In this document: positions 52,560 to 60,250 of the stretch, one piece after another | How positions within the stretch are numbered: position 1 is the first letter of the stretch | Layout of the letters: every line of letters starts with the position of its first letter | Assembly: GCF_036178845.1 (NCBI RefSeq) | Contig: NZ_CP108070.1 | Location: 7,440,001-7,504,000, forward strand | Length of the DNA stretch: 64,000 bases | Source: Streptomyces sp. NBC_00271 | GTDB lineage: Bacteria > Actinomycetota > Actinomycetes > Streptomycetales > Streptomycetaceae | Direction: 5' to 3' | Position numbers and translations under genes: made by a program | Notes under the pieces: model-generated | What the model saw: the letters and a program-made list of their open reading frames with translations, nothing else | Databases searched by the model: none | Told to the model about the DNA's origin: nothing

Positions 52560-53955
52560 CGCGCCCCCCTTCGTCCACGCCTTCACGGGCGTCTTCCGCG
52601 CCGTCTTCCTCGTCTCCCCGGTCGTCCTCGCGGCCGTCCTCGGGTTCGCGCAGGCGCCCGTCCTGAGGTTCGTCCAGACGTTCGTCCTGCGGTTCGTCCT
52701 CGTGCAGATGGAACTCGGTCTCGCGCCAGTCCTCCGGCAGCATGTGGTCCAGCACGTCGTCCACGGTCACCGCGCCGAGCAGTGAGCCGCTCTCGTCGAC
52801 GACGGGCGCCGCGACCATGTCGTACGTGGCGAAGAAGCCCGCGACGACGGGCAGCGCCGCGTCCGGCGCGAGCGCCTGCAGATCGCCTTCGAGGATCGAG
52901 CTGACCAGCGTGTACGGCGGGTCGCGCAGCAGCCGCTGGAAGTGCACCGTGCCCAGGTACTTGCCGGTCGGTGTCTCGTCCGGTGGGCGGCACACGTACA
53001 CCTGCGCGGCGAGTGCCGGGGACAGGTCGGGGTTGCGGACCCGGGCGAGCGCGTCGGCGACTGTGGCGTCGGGCCGCAGCACGATGGGCTCGGTCGTCAT
53101 CAGACCGCCGGCCGTCCGCTCCTCGTACGACATCAGCCGTCGTACGTCGGCCGCGTCGTCGGGCCGCATCAGCATCAGCAGCCGCTCCACGTCGTCCTCG
53201 GGCAGTTCGGCGAGCAGGTCGGCCGCGTCGTCGGGGTCCATCGCCTCCAGGACGTCGGCGGCGCGCTCCTCCTTGAGCTTGCCCAGGATCTCGATCTGGT
53301 CGTCCTCGGGGAGCTCCTCCAGGACGTCGGCGAGGCGGTCGTCGTCCAGGGCGGCGGCCACCTCCCCGCGCCGTTTCGGCGACAGGTGGTGCAGGACGTT
53401 GGCCAGGTCGGCCGCGCGCAGCTGCTCGAAGGTGGCGAGGAGGCTCTCGGCGCCCTGTCCGTGCTCCTCCAGCGAGAACCCGGTGACGGCGGACCAGTCG
53501 ACGGTCATCGTCTCGCCCTTGGTGCGCCGGAAGGTCCCGCTGCGGCCCTTGCGCACGAAGACGCGGCCGATCTCCCACTCCCGGCGGGCCGGCCGCTGCT
53601 GGACGGACACGTCGAGCACGGTCACCTCCTCGCCGCTCTCGACGAGCCGGACCCGGCGGTCGAGCAGTTCGCCGAAGACGAGCCGCTCGGTGGGCCGCTG
53701 CTCGAAGCGGCGCACGTTCAGGACACCGGTGGTGATGACCTCTCCGGACTCGATGCCGATGACACGGGTCATGGGCAGGAAGATGCGCCGCCGGGTGGAG
53801 AGTTCCACGACCAGCCCGAGCAACCGGGGCGGGCGGCGTCCGACGCGGAGCATGGCGACCAGGTCCCGCACGCGGCCCACCTGGTCGCCGCTGGGGTCGA
53901 AGACGGCGACACCGGCGAGGTGCGAGACGAAGATCCGGGGGGCGCCTGCGGCCAT
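52549..53955 (-). CDS. MgtE N-domain/CBS protein without channel domain
   Basis: This 468-residue soluble protein has a PRC-barrel-like N-terminus (about 1-120), an MgtE intracellular N domain with helical repeats (LEELPEDDQIEILGKLKEER, LLAELPEDDVERLLMLM), two CBS domains (MTTEPIVLRPDATVADALAR; VVAGFFATYDMVAAPVVDES) and an acidic repetitive tail. The five-helix Mg2+ channel of true MgtE is absent. ATG 53955 follows GAAGGAGG by eight bases. It resembles Rv1232c and may sense Mg2+ for the DUF1003 partner or CorA (inference). Confidence 0.82.
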   Translation of the reverse strand: MAAGAPRIFVSHLAGVAVFDPSGDQVGRVRDLVAMLRVGRRPPRLLGLVVELSTRRRIFLPMTRVIGIESGEVITTGVLNVRRFEQRPTERLVFGELLDRRVRLVESGEEVTVLDVSVQQRPARREWEIGRVFVRKGRSGTFRRTKGETMTVDWSAVTGFSLEEHGQGAESLLATFEQLRAADLANVLHHLSPKRRGEVAAALDDDRLADVLEELPEDDQIEILGKLKEERAADVLEAMDPDDAADLLAELPEDDVERLLMLMRPDDAADVRRLMSYEERTAGGLMTTEPIVLRPDATVADALARVRNPDLSPALAAQVYVCRPPDETPTGKYLGTVHFQRLLRDPPYTLVSSILEGDLQALAPDAALPVVAGFFATYDMVAAPVVDESGSLLGAVTVDDVLDHMLPEDWRETEFHLHEDEPQDERLDEPQDGRLREPEDGREDDRGDEEDGAEDAREGVDEGGRDGT

Positions 53956-54201
53956 GCCCGCGCCTCCTTCTTTCCGTGTTGCTCTTTCTTCCGTGTCGCT
54001 GGTCGCGCGTCGGTCGTCGCGTGTCGCTCGAACGCTTGCCGGGTTTCTCCGTACGGGCGTTTGGTCCGACCTGTCCGCTCAGGTGGGCTTCAGGCTAGCC
54101 CGTCCCGGTCGGATACGCCCTGGTGAGCGGTCCGGACGGACTGGCTCCGCCGGGCAGGTACGGCACCGGTACGCTGCCGTACGCCGTTGGGGACACCCGG
54201 C

Positions 54202-54249
54202 ATGGGCACCCGCATGGGCACCCGCACGGACACGCGCATGGACACCCGT
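54202..54249 (+). repeat. Four 12-bp repeats before a lipoprotein gene
   Basis: Units ATGGGCACCCGC, ATGGGCACCCGC, ACGGACACGCGC and ATGGACACCCGT lie at 54202-54249 in the 313-bp gap 53956-54268. They read MGTR-MGTR-TDTR-MDTR in a frame different from the gene at 54269. Nothing else in this gap is supported as a gene. Confidence 0.85.
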
Positions 54250-54268
54250 ATGAAAGGCAGCCCTACCT

Positions 54269-55030
54269 GTGACTGCGATTTCCCAGGGCCGTACCCGCAG
54301 GGCCGCACTGGTGGGCGCGATGTGCGCACTGGTCGTGTTGGGGACGGCGCTGACGGGGTGCGGTAGTGAGGATCCGGACGCGGGCACGAACGGGGTGGGG
54401 AAGCTGTCCGCCACCGAGATCCAGTCGAAGACGCGCAAGGCCGCCACGTCGGCCGAGGCGGTACGACTCGCCGGGACCGTGGTGTCGAACGGGCGCACGT
54501 ACAAGCTCGACATGCGGCTGAAGTCCGACGGCGGCACCGGTTCGGTCACCTCGGAGGGCGCGAGCTTCCATCTGCTCCGGGTCGGCCGGCACCTCTTCCT
54601 CAAGGCCGGCGCCGAGTTCTGGAACCACCAGGGCGGCAAGAGCGGTGCCACCTCCTCGGCGGACACCGCGGCCGCCGACAAGCTCGACGGCAAGTACGTG
54701 AAGGTCCCGAGCGGCGACCCGGCCTACAAGCGCTTCATCAGCTTCACGGACAAGGACGTCCTGCTCGACGGTCTGCTGACCCTGCACGGCTCCCTCGCCA
54801 CGGACGGCCACCACGAGCAGTCCGGCGTCCGCACCATCCGTATCACCGGCGACAAGGGCGCGGGCGGCACCCTGGACGTCTCCCTGAAGGGAACCCCGTA
54901 CCCGCTGCTCCTGGTCCGCGCGGGCGACGCGGGCACGCTCAGCCTCACCGACTGGGGCAAGAGCTTCGCCCTCGCGGAACCCGCCAAGGACGAGACCGTG
55001 GACTACGGCCGGCAACTGCCGACGTCGTAG
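54269..55030 (+). CDS. Putative lipoprotein (253 aa)
   Basis: A signal with twin Arg and lipobox LTGC (Cys31) precedes an all-beta mature domain resembling LppX/LprG-like lipid-binding lipoproteins (EAVRLAGTVVSNGRTYKLDM and YVKVPSGDPAYKRF are suggestive). GTG 54269 has AAAGG 11 bases upstream. It would be anchored outside the membrane; lipid binding is inference from the fold impression. Confidence 0.72.
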   Translation: MTAISQGRTRRAALVGAMCALVVLGTALTGCGSEDPDAGTNGVGKLSATEIQSKTRKAATSAEAVRLAGTVVSNGRTYKLDMRLKSDGGTGSVTSEGASFHLLRVGRHLFLKAGAEFWNHQGGKSGATSSADTAAADKLDGKYVKVPSGDPAYKRFISFTDKDVLLDGLLTLHGSLATDGHHEQSGVRTIRITGDKGAGGTLDVSLKGTPYPLLLVRAGDAGTLSLTDWGKSFALAEPAKDETVDYGRQLPTS

Positions 55031-55057
55031 CCCTGGAGCAGGTCCGCCGGACAGGAC

Positions 55058-55603
55058 CTAGCGGCGGCGTCCCCGCTTCCTGAAGAGCAGACGCGGTACG
55101 GCGGCCGGGATCGGCTGGCGGGTGGTCGCGGGGGACGGGACCGGCACGGCGGCCAGCGAGCCGTCCGGCAGCGGGAGTGTGCCCGCCCGGGGCTCCAGGC
55201 GCAGCACCCGGCACTCGCGGGCCCAGCGGGCCGGCATCTCCTCGCCGTCGGGCGCGTTCAGACGCTTGCCCTTGAGCTCGGCGACGGTCGCCTCCCACGC
55301 GGGGGAGCCGGGCGCGAGTTCGACCACCTTCGCGGTCCACGCGGCCAGCCGCCCGCCCTTGTCCTTGCTGCGGACGACGACGACCGCGTCGCCCCCGTCG
55401 ACGAGCGAGGGCAGCGGCTGCTCTCCGGGCCCGTCGCCGACCAGGCAGGCCGCGCCGTCGTGCCACACGTGCCACAGGGCCCGGGTGGGCGCCTCGGCGC
55501 CCGGCGCCTCGTGCGCCGGCACGCCGCCGCTCCGCACCCAGATCAGCCCGGACTTCTTCGTGGCCTCCTCGACGAGGGCCCGGTCGAGCAGCTGTTCCGT
55601 CAT
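55058..55603 (-). CDS. Conserved hypothetical protein (181 aa)
   Basis: A soluble protein with a beta-rich core (LIWVRSGGVPAHEAPG, ALWHVWHDGAACLVGDG, AVVVVRSKDKGGRLAAWTAK) that recalls split-barrel flavin-binding folds, and a basic tail. ATG 55603 has TAGGCT six bases upstream and no ribosome site, suggesting a leaderless mRNA. No family recognised with confidence. Confidence 0.65.
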   Translation of the reverse strand: MTEQLLDRALVEEATKKSGLIWVRSGGVPAHEAPGAEAPTRALWHVWHDGAACLVGDGPGEQPLPSLVDGGDAVVVVRSKDKGGRLAAWTAKVVELAPGSPAWEATVAELKGKRLNAPDGEEMPARWARECRVLRLEPRAGTLPLPDGSLAAVPVPSPATTRQPIPAAVPRLLFRKRGRRR

Positions 55604-55622
55604 GGGCCCAGCCTATCCAGCG

Positions 55623-55644
55623 GCACCGGGCGGTCACCCGGTGC
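55623..55644 (-). terminator. Hairpin after corA
   Basis: GCACCGGG (55623-55630) pairs with CCCGGTGC (55637-55644), ending three bases from the corA stop on the minus strand. Confidence 0.55.
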
Positions 55645-55646
55645 GC

Positions 55647-56759
55647 TCAGAGCCAGCCGTTGCGCTTCAGGATCCGGTGGATCGACAGACACATCCCGAC
55701 CGTGGCGCCCAGCACCAGCGGGTAGCCGAACTTCCAGTGCAGCTCCGGCATGTGGTCGAAGTTCATGCCGTACACGCCACAGACCATCGTCGGTACGGCG
55801 ATGATCGCGGCCCAGGAAGTGATCTTGCGCATGTCCTCGTTCTGCGTCACGGACGCCTGCGCGAGGTTGGCCTGGAGGATGGAGTTGAGCAGTTCGTCGA
55901 AGCCGAGGACCTGCTCCTGGACGCGGGCGAGGTGGTCGGCGACGTCGCGGAAGTACTTCTGGATGTCCGGGTCGATCAGCCGCATCGGGCGCTCGCTCAG
56001 CAGCTGCATGGGGCGCAGCAGCGGGGATACGGCCCGCTTGAACTCCAGCACCTCGCGCTTGAGTTGGTAGATGCGGCCGGCGTCCGTGCCGCGCGGGGTG
56101 CCCTTGCGGCCCGGCGAGAAGACCTCGGTCTCCACCTCGTCGATGTCGTCCTGCACGGCGTCCGCGACCGCGATGTACCCGTCGACGACGTGGTCGGCGA
56201 TGGCGTGCAACACGGCGGAGGGGCCCTTGGCGAGCAGCTCGGGGTCGTCCTGCAGCCGGTGCCGCAGCGCCCGCAGCGAGCCCTGCCCGCCGTGCCGGAC
56301 GGTGATGAAGAAGTCCCGCCCGGTGAAGCACATGACCTCGCCGGTCTCCACGATCTCGCTGGTGGCGGTGAGCTCGTCGTGCTCGACGTAGTGGATGGTC
56401 TTGAAGACGGTGAACAGGGAGTCGTCGTAGCGCTCCAGCTTGGGTCGCTGGTGGGCCTGGACGGCGTCCTCGACGGCCAGCGGATGCAGCCCGAACTCGC
56501 CCGCGATACCGGCGAATTCGGCCTCCGTGGGCTCGTGCAGACCGATCCACACGAAACCGCCGTCGCGGTGCACCAGCCGCATCGCCTCCTGGGGCGTCAG
56601 CGGCTCGGGGGTCTGGACGCGGGCGCCGTCGCGGTAGACGGCGCAGTCGACCACGGCGGAGTTGGTCCCGGGGGCGCGGGTGTGGTCGTACGAGCCACTG
56701 TCCTTGCGCAGCGAGGGACGGGGACGGACCGCGGCACGCAGGTCACGAATCATCGACAT
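55647..56759 (-). CDS. corA: CorA magnesium/cobalt transporter
   Basis: This 370-residue divalent-cation channel has the large N-terminal cytoplasmic domain, the long stalk helix (PDIQKYFRDVADHLARVQEQ) and two C-terminal helices with the selectivity motif YGMNFDHMPEL. ATG 56759 follows GAAGGAG by seven bases. It corresponds to Rv1239c and lies near the MgtE-like and DUF1003 genes. Confidence 0.92.
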   Translation of the reverse strand: MSMIRDLRAAVRPRPSLRKDSGSYDHTRAPGTNSAVVDCAVYRDGARVQTPEPLTPQEAMRLVHRDGGFVWIGLHEPTEAEFAGIAGEFGLHPLAVEDAVQAHQRPKLERYDDSLFTVFKTIHYVEHDELTATSEIVETGEVMCFTGRDFFITVRHGGQGSLRALRHRLQDDPELLAKGPSAVLHAIADHVVDGYIAVADAVQDDIDEVETEVFSPGRKGTPRGTDAGRIYQLKREVLEFKRAVSPLLRPMQLLSERPMRLIDPDIQKYFRDVADHLARVQEQVLGFDELLNSILQANLAQASVTQNEDMRKITSWAAIIAVPTMVCGVYGMNFDHMPELHWKFGYPLVLGATVGMCLSIHRILKRNGWL

Positions 56760-57117
56760 GACGGGCTCCTTCGCAACGGAGGCGACCGACGACGGTTGAA
56801 ACTACCCGGAATGGGGACGTCCAGACTGCGGATGTTTGGCACGTCCACAAAGCGGGGAGCACCGCACCGTCGCGGTGGCAGCTTCGCTACTGATTCAGAT
56901 CAGACAGATCGGATGTATCAGGCGGAAACGAAGCGCTCTTCCGTGGTGCACCGGGACAACGCTGACACGTATGCACACGTTTGCAGGAGGAAGCAGCCGA
57001 CAGAGCTACGGGAGCCAGGGAGCGGCTGGAACCAGCTACAGAACTTCAGCGACCGGAAGAGCGGGTGGTACTGCCAGGTCGACTTCGGTCCATTGCAGCC
57101 CCACCTCCTCCGGTCGG

Positions 57118-57178
57118 TCCCCCGTGAGGGACGATCCATCCCCCGTGGGGGAGCTGGCTTCCCCCGTGGGGAAGCCAG
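57118..57178 (+). repeat. Three consecutive CCCCCGTG hairpins
   Basis: TCCCCCGTGAGGGA (57118-57131), TCCCCCGTGGGGGA (57139-57152) and CTGGCTTCCCC-CGT-GGGGAAGCCAG (57154-57178) follow each other at about 20-bp steps. They lie in the 549-bp gap 56760-57308, where I support no gene. They could be leader RNA structure for the next gene. Confidence 0.7.
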
Positions 57179-57308
57179 TCAGTCTCAGTGCGTCGGAGCT
57201 TGAGAGCGACGCTTCTGCGTGCTGCCCCGACCAGCGGCCAAGACTATCAGCGCACTGAAGCGTCAAGCCGCCGCTTTGCCCGTTACTGACGAGTTCTATG
57301 CTCGGCTC

Positions 57309-57893
57309 ATGGCTGATGTTCTTCCTTTGGTCGAGGCCCGGTTGCGCTCTGCGCTGGGCGAACCCGACGCCCGGGCCGCGGTCACCTTCCTCGGTACCGA
57401 CCGTATCGAAGTGCTGCGCTTCACGGAGGGTGACGTCGTCCGCTACGCCACGCTCGGTATGTCCGCCCAGCCGATGGCGGACCCCACGGCGGTCCTCGCC
57501 GACCCGGTGAAGGGCCCGCGCGCGGAGCTGGTCCTGTCCGTCCGCCCCGGTGTCGCCGACACCGACAAGGTGCTCCGCCCGCTCGCCGTGCTCGCCGCGT
57601 CCCCGCAGGTCGAGGGGCTGATCGTGGCCCCCGGCGCCTCGCTCGACGTGGGCGGGGCGCTGTGGCCCGGCGCGCCGTTCACCTCGGTCCTGGTCGCGGA
57701 GTCCGGTGGCCTGGTCGAGGACCTGGAGCTGGACGCGCCCGCCGATCCCGTACGGTTCCTGCCGCTGCTCCCGATGACGCCGAACGAGGCCGCCTGGAAG
57801 CGTGTGCACGGCGCCGGGGCCCTTCAGGAACGCTGGCTGAACGGCGGAACGGACCTGCGCGATCCCTCGCGCAGGTCCGTTCCGCTGGACTGA
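57309..57893 (+). CDS. Suppressor-of-fused (SUFU) domain protein
   Basis: This protein of about 194 residues matches the bacterial SUFU-like fold (TDRIEVLRFTEGDVVRYATL, RPLAVLAASPQVEGLIVAPG, FLPLLPMTPNEAAWKRVHGA). In bacteria the family is often linked to toxin immunity, but here it stands alone. ATG 57309 is preceded by TATGCT at six bases; TTG 57276 or GTG 57219 would lengthen it. The last 16 codons form a 17-bp hairpin. Confidence 0.75.
   Translation: MADVLPLVEARLRSALGEPDARAAVTFLGTDRIEVLRFTEGDVVRYATLGMSAQPMADPTAVLADPVKGPRAELVLSVRPGVADTDKVLRPLAVLAASPQVEGLIVAPGASLDVGGALWPGAPFTSVLVAESGGLVEDLELDAPADPVRFLPLLPMTPNEAAWKRVHGAGALQERWLNGGTDLRDPSRRSVPLD
57846..57883 (+). terminator. 17-bp hairpin inside the 3' end of the SUFU gene
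   Basis: Arms 57846-57862 (GGAACGGACCTGCGCGA) and 57867-57883 pair perfectly around TCCC. The stem ends eight bases before the stop codon, so it is both coding sequence and probable terminator. Confidence 0.75.
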
Positions 57894-57918
57894 GCACTTC
57901 TTGACCCGTTCTTTTCCG

Positions 57919-57941
57919 CCGGCCTGAGACCAGGCCGGTTT
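57919..57941. terminator. Bidirectional hairpin between SUFU and MFS genes
   Basis: CCGGCCTG (57919-57926) pairs with CAGGCCGG (57931-57938), followed by TTT; on the other strand an A/T-rich stretch (AAAAG) also follows the stem. Confidence 0.65.
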
Positions 57942-57956
57942 CCTGGCCGAAAACAG

Positions 57957-59210
57957 TCAGTTGGCGAACACGGCCACACTGTCCTCGGTGGCGTGCTTCG
58001 GCTGGAGCTCCTCGGCCTCGTGGGAGAGCGCGTTCCGGCGTGCGAACACCACGACCGCTCCGATCACGGCGGTGATCGCGGCGACCACGAACGGGATGTG
58101 GATGTCGCTCCACTCCTCGATCTTCGGCGCGAAGTAGGGCGCGGCCGCGGCGGCGAACCACCGGACGAAGTTGTAGCCGGCGCTCGCCACCGGGCGCGGC
58201 GCGTCCGACACGCCGAGCGCCAACTCGGTGTAGACGGTGTTGTTCACGCCGATGAAGGCGCCCGACAGGATCGTGCAGACCACGGCCGCGGTGTGGTTGC
58301 CGTACCCGAGCACGAGCACGTCGGCGGCGAGCAGGACCAGGGAGCCGCCCAGCACCTTGAGCGAGCCGAACCGCGCCTGCATCCGCGGCGCCACGATCAC
58401 CGAGAAGACGGCGAGCAGCAGGCCCCAGCAGAAGAACACGGCGCCCGACTTGTAGGGGGTCATGTTCAGCACGAACGGGGTGAAGGCGAGCACGGTGAAG
58501 AACGTGTAGTTGTAGAAGAACGCCGACACGGCCGCCGAGGCGAGGCCGCCGTGGCCGAGCGCCTTGATCGGGTCGAGCAGTGAGGTCTTCTTCGCGGGCC
58601 TCGGCTGCTCCTTCAGGAACACCGTGATGCACAGGAAGCCGACCGCCATCAGGAACGCGGTGCCGAAGAAGGGGTAGCGCCAGCTGGCGTTGCCGAGCAG
58701 GGCGCCGAGCAGCGGCCCGCACGCCATGCCGAGGCCGAGCGCGGACTCGTAGAGCAGGATCGCCGCGGCGCTGCCGCCGGCCGCCGCGCCGACGATGACG
58801 GCGAGGGCGGTGGAGACGAACAGCGCGTTGCCCAGACCCCAGCCGGCCCGGAAGCCGACGAGTTCGCCGACCGAGCCCGACGTGCCCGCGAGCCCCGCGA
58901 AGACCACGACGAGCGCGAGGCCGAGCAGCAGGGTCTTCTTGCCGCCGATGCGGCTGGAGACGAAGCCGGTCACCAGCATCGCGACCGCGGTGATCAGGAA
59001 GTACGAGGTGAACAGCAGCGAGACCTGACTCGGGGTCGCGTCCAGGCCCTTGGCGATGGAGGGCAGGATCGGGTCGACGAGCCCGATGCCCATGAAGGCG
59101 ACGACGGATGCGCCGGCGGTCGCCCAGACGGCCTTCGGCTGCCGCAGGATGCTGCCCGCGCCGGCGTCGAATGTGTCCCCCTCGGCGGGACCTCCCGTGG
59201 TGTTGGTCAT
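57957..59210 (-). CDS. MFS transporter, drug-efflux type
   Basis: This 417-residue transporter has 12 predicted helices and the 12-TMS drug-exporter signatures: motif A-like GFVSSRIGGKKTLLLG and motif C-like GLGMACGPLLGALLG in helix 5. It probably exports a drug-like or secondary metabolite by proton antiport. ATG 59210 follows AGGAG by six bases. Its promoter and a palindrome lie at 59281-59317. No regulator gene is adjacent. Confidence 0.88.
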   Translation of the reverse strand: MTNTTGGPAEGDTFDAGAGSILRQPKAVWATAGASVVAFMGIGLVDPILPSIAKGLDATPSQVSLLFTSYFLITAVAMLVTGFVSSRIGGKKTLLLGLALVVVFAGLAGTSGSVGELVGFRAGWGLGNALFVSTALAVIVGAAAGGSAAAILLYESALGLGMACGPLLGALLGNASWRYPFFGTAFLMAVGFLCITVFLKEQPRPAKKTSLLDPIKALGHGGLASAAVSAFFYNYTFFTVLAFTPFVLNMTPYKSGAVFFCWGLLLAVFSVIVAPRMQARFGSLKVLGGSLVLLAADVLVLGYGNHTAAVVCTILSGAFIGVNNTVYTELALGVSDAPRPVASAGYNFVRWFAAAAAPYFAPKIEEWSDIHIPFVVAAITAVIGAVVVFARRNALSHEAEELQPKHATEDSVAVFAN

Positions 59211-59280
59211 GCTCGCTCCTCGACTGCGTAGAGAGAGATCGGTGGCCATGGATCGATGGCTGGATCGTTGGCTTATACAC

Positions 59281-59317
59281 ATAATAAGTTAGAAGGGCTA
59301 ATTAATGCAAGCTGCAT
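59281..59317 (-). promoter_or_regulatory. Promoter with overlapping palindrome for the MFS gene
   Basis: On the minus strand TTGCAT (59310-59305) and TATTAT (59286-59281) are 18 bp apart, a near-consensus promoter. The palindrome ATGCA-AGC-TGCAT (59305-59317) covers the -35 box, the usual place for a repressor such as a MarR or TetR protein. Confidence 0.65.
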
Positions 59318-59399
59318 CTAGTTCCATCGGGTGACCGGCACGCTCCGGACGGGTGATCGTCCTTGACGCGGCGAAATACGGGGAGGACCGTGGGGCCCT

Positions 59400-60041
59400 A
59401 TGAGGGGCGAACCCAGTTGCCCGAAGTGTGGTGGCCGGGTCAGGGCTCCCGGCCTCTTTGCCGACTCCTGGCAGTGCGATGCGCATGGGGCCGTGTATCC
59501 GCTGCAGCCCGTGATCCCGCCCAGCGTCGAGGCCCTCGGTGTCGTGGTGCACCGTGCCCAGGTGCCGGTGTGGATGCCGTGGCCGCTGCCGGTCGGCTGG
59601 CTGTTCACCGGCGCTGCCTTCGCCGGTGACGATCGCAGCGGAGGGCGCGCGACGGCCGTGGCCTGTTCGGGCCCCGGACCGCTCGGCGGCATAGGGGAGC
59701 TGATCCTCGTCGCCGAGGAGCTCGGCGTCGGTCTCGGCGCGCGGTACGCGGGCATCGACGGACCCGACCCGGGGCCGTACATGAACGTCGAGAAACCACC
59801 CCAGGCGAAGGTCCTCGCGGCCGGCCGCCCGACCCCGCTCTGGCATGTGGCCGGCAGTCCCGACGACCGTGCCGTCTTCGCGGGCGAGGCGCTGGGGCTG
59901 TGGGTGTGGGCGGTGGTGTGGCCCGAGCAGTCGGGGCTGCTGATGTACGACGAGCTGGTGCTGACGGATCTGCGGGATGCGGGGGCGGAGGTGGATCTGT
60001 TGCCGTGCGGGGCGTTGTCGCCACGGATCCTGGAGCCGTAG
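59400..60041 (+). CDS. Zinc-ribbon protein, DUF6758-like
   Basis: This 213-residue protein opens with a zinc ribbon (CPKCGGRVRAPG, then WQCDAHG) and continues with a Gly/Pro-rich alpha/beta part with WMPWPLPVGWLFTGAAFAGD. ATG 59400 has GGAGGA 12 bases upstream. Conserved in Streptomyces; function unknown to me. It is divergent from the MFS gene. Confidence 0.72.
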   Translation: MRGEPSCPKCGGRVRAPGLFADSWQCDAHGAVYPLQPVIPPSVEALGVVVHRAQVPVWMPWPLPVGWLFTGAAFAGDDRSGGRATAVACSGPGPLGGIGELILVAEELGVGLGARYAGIDGPDPGPYMNVEKPPQAKVLAAGRPTPLWHVAGSPDDRAVFAGEALGLWVWAVVWPEQSGLLMYDELVLTDLRDAGAEVDLLPCGALSPRILEP

Positions 60042-60101
60042 CGCTCCGCTGTGGTGCAGAGGTGCCTTGGGCGGGTGGATGCGTGCGGGTCGTCGTTGGC
60101 T

Positions 60102-60136
60102 GAGCGCGCGGTTCCCCGCGCCCCTGGCGGGGCGCT
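60102..60136 (+). repeat. Repeat A copy before PHP gene
   Basis: GAGCGCGCGGTTCCCCGCGC then CCCCTGGCGGGGCGC. It lies 60 bp after the zinc-ribbon gene. Confidence 0.75.
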
Positions 60137-60178
60137 TCGCACGGGTCGGTTGTAGGGGGTGCCCGGTACTTGTGGGTG

Positions 60179-60208
60179 TGACAAGAGGCTCGGAGCTCCC
60201 GTTATGCT
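60179..60208 (+). promoter_or_regulatory. Candidate promoter of PHP gene
   Basis: TGACAA (60179-60184) and TATGCT (60203-60208) are 18 bp apart, 43 bp before the GTG start at 60251. Confidence 0.45.
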
Positions 60209-60250
60209 TGAGCGTCCCCTCTCACCCCGTCATCGCCTGGAGTCCGCGTC

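Noticed and set aside
57154..57178. Possible tRNA-like stem-loop
   Set aside because: A single hairpin with a three-base loop; no cloverleaf, anticodon or CCA region.
56836..57258. 140-codon frame in the corA-SUFU gap
   Set aside because: Only the hairpin-repeat part looks protein-like; no start site and poor codon bias.
59270..59320. AT-rich patch as a sign of horizontal transfer
   Set aside because: Only about 50 bp and fully explained by a promoter with operator; flanking genes have normal composition.
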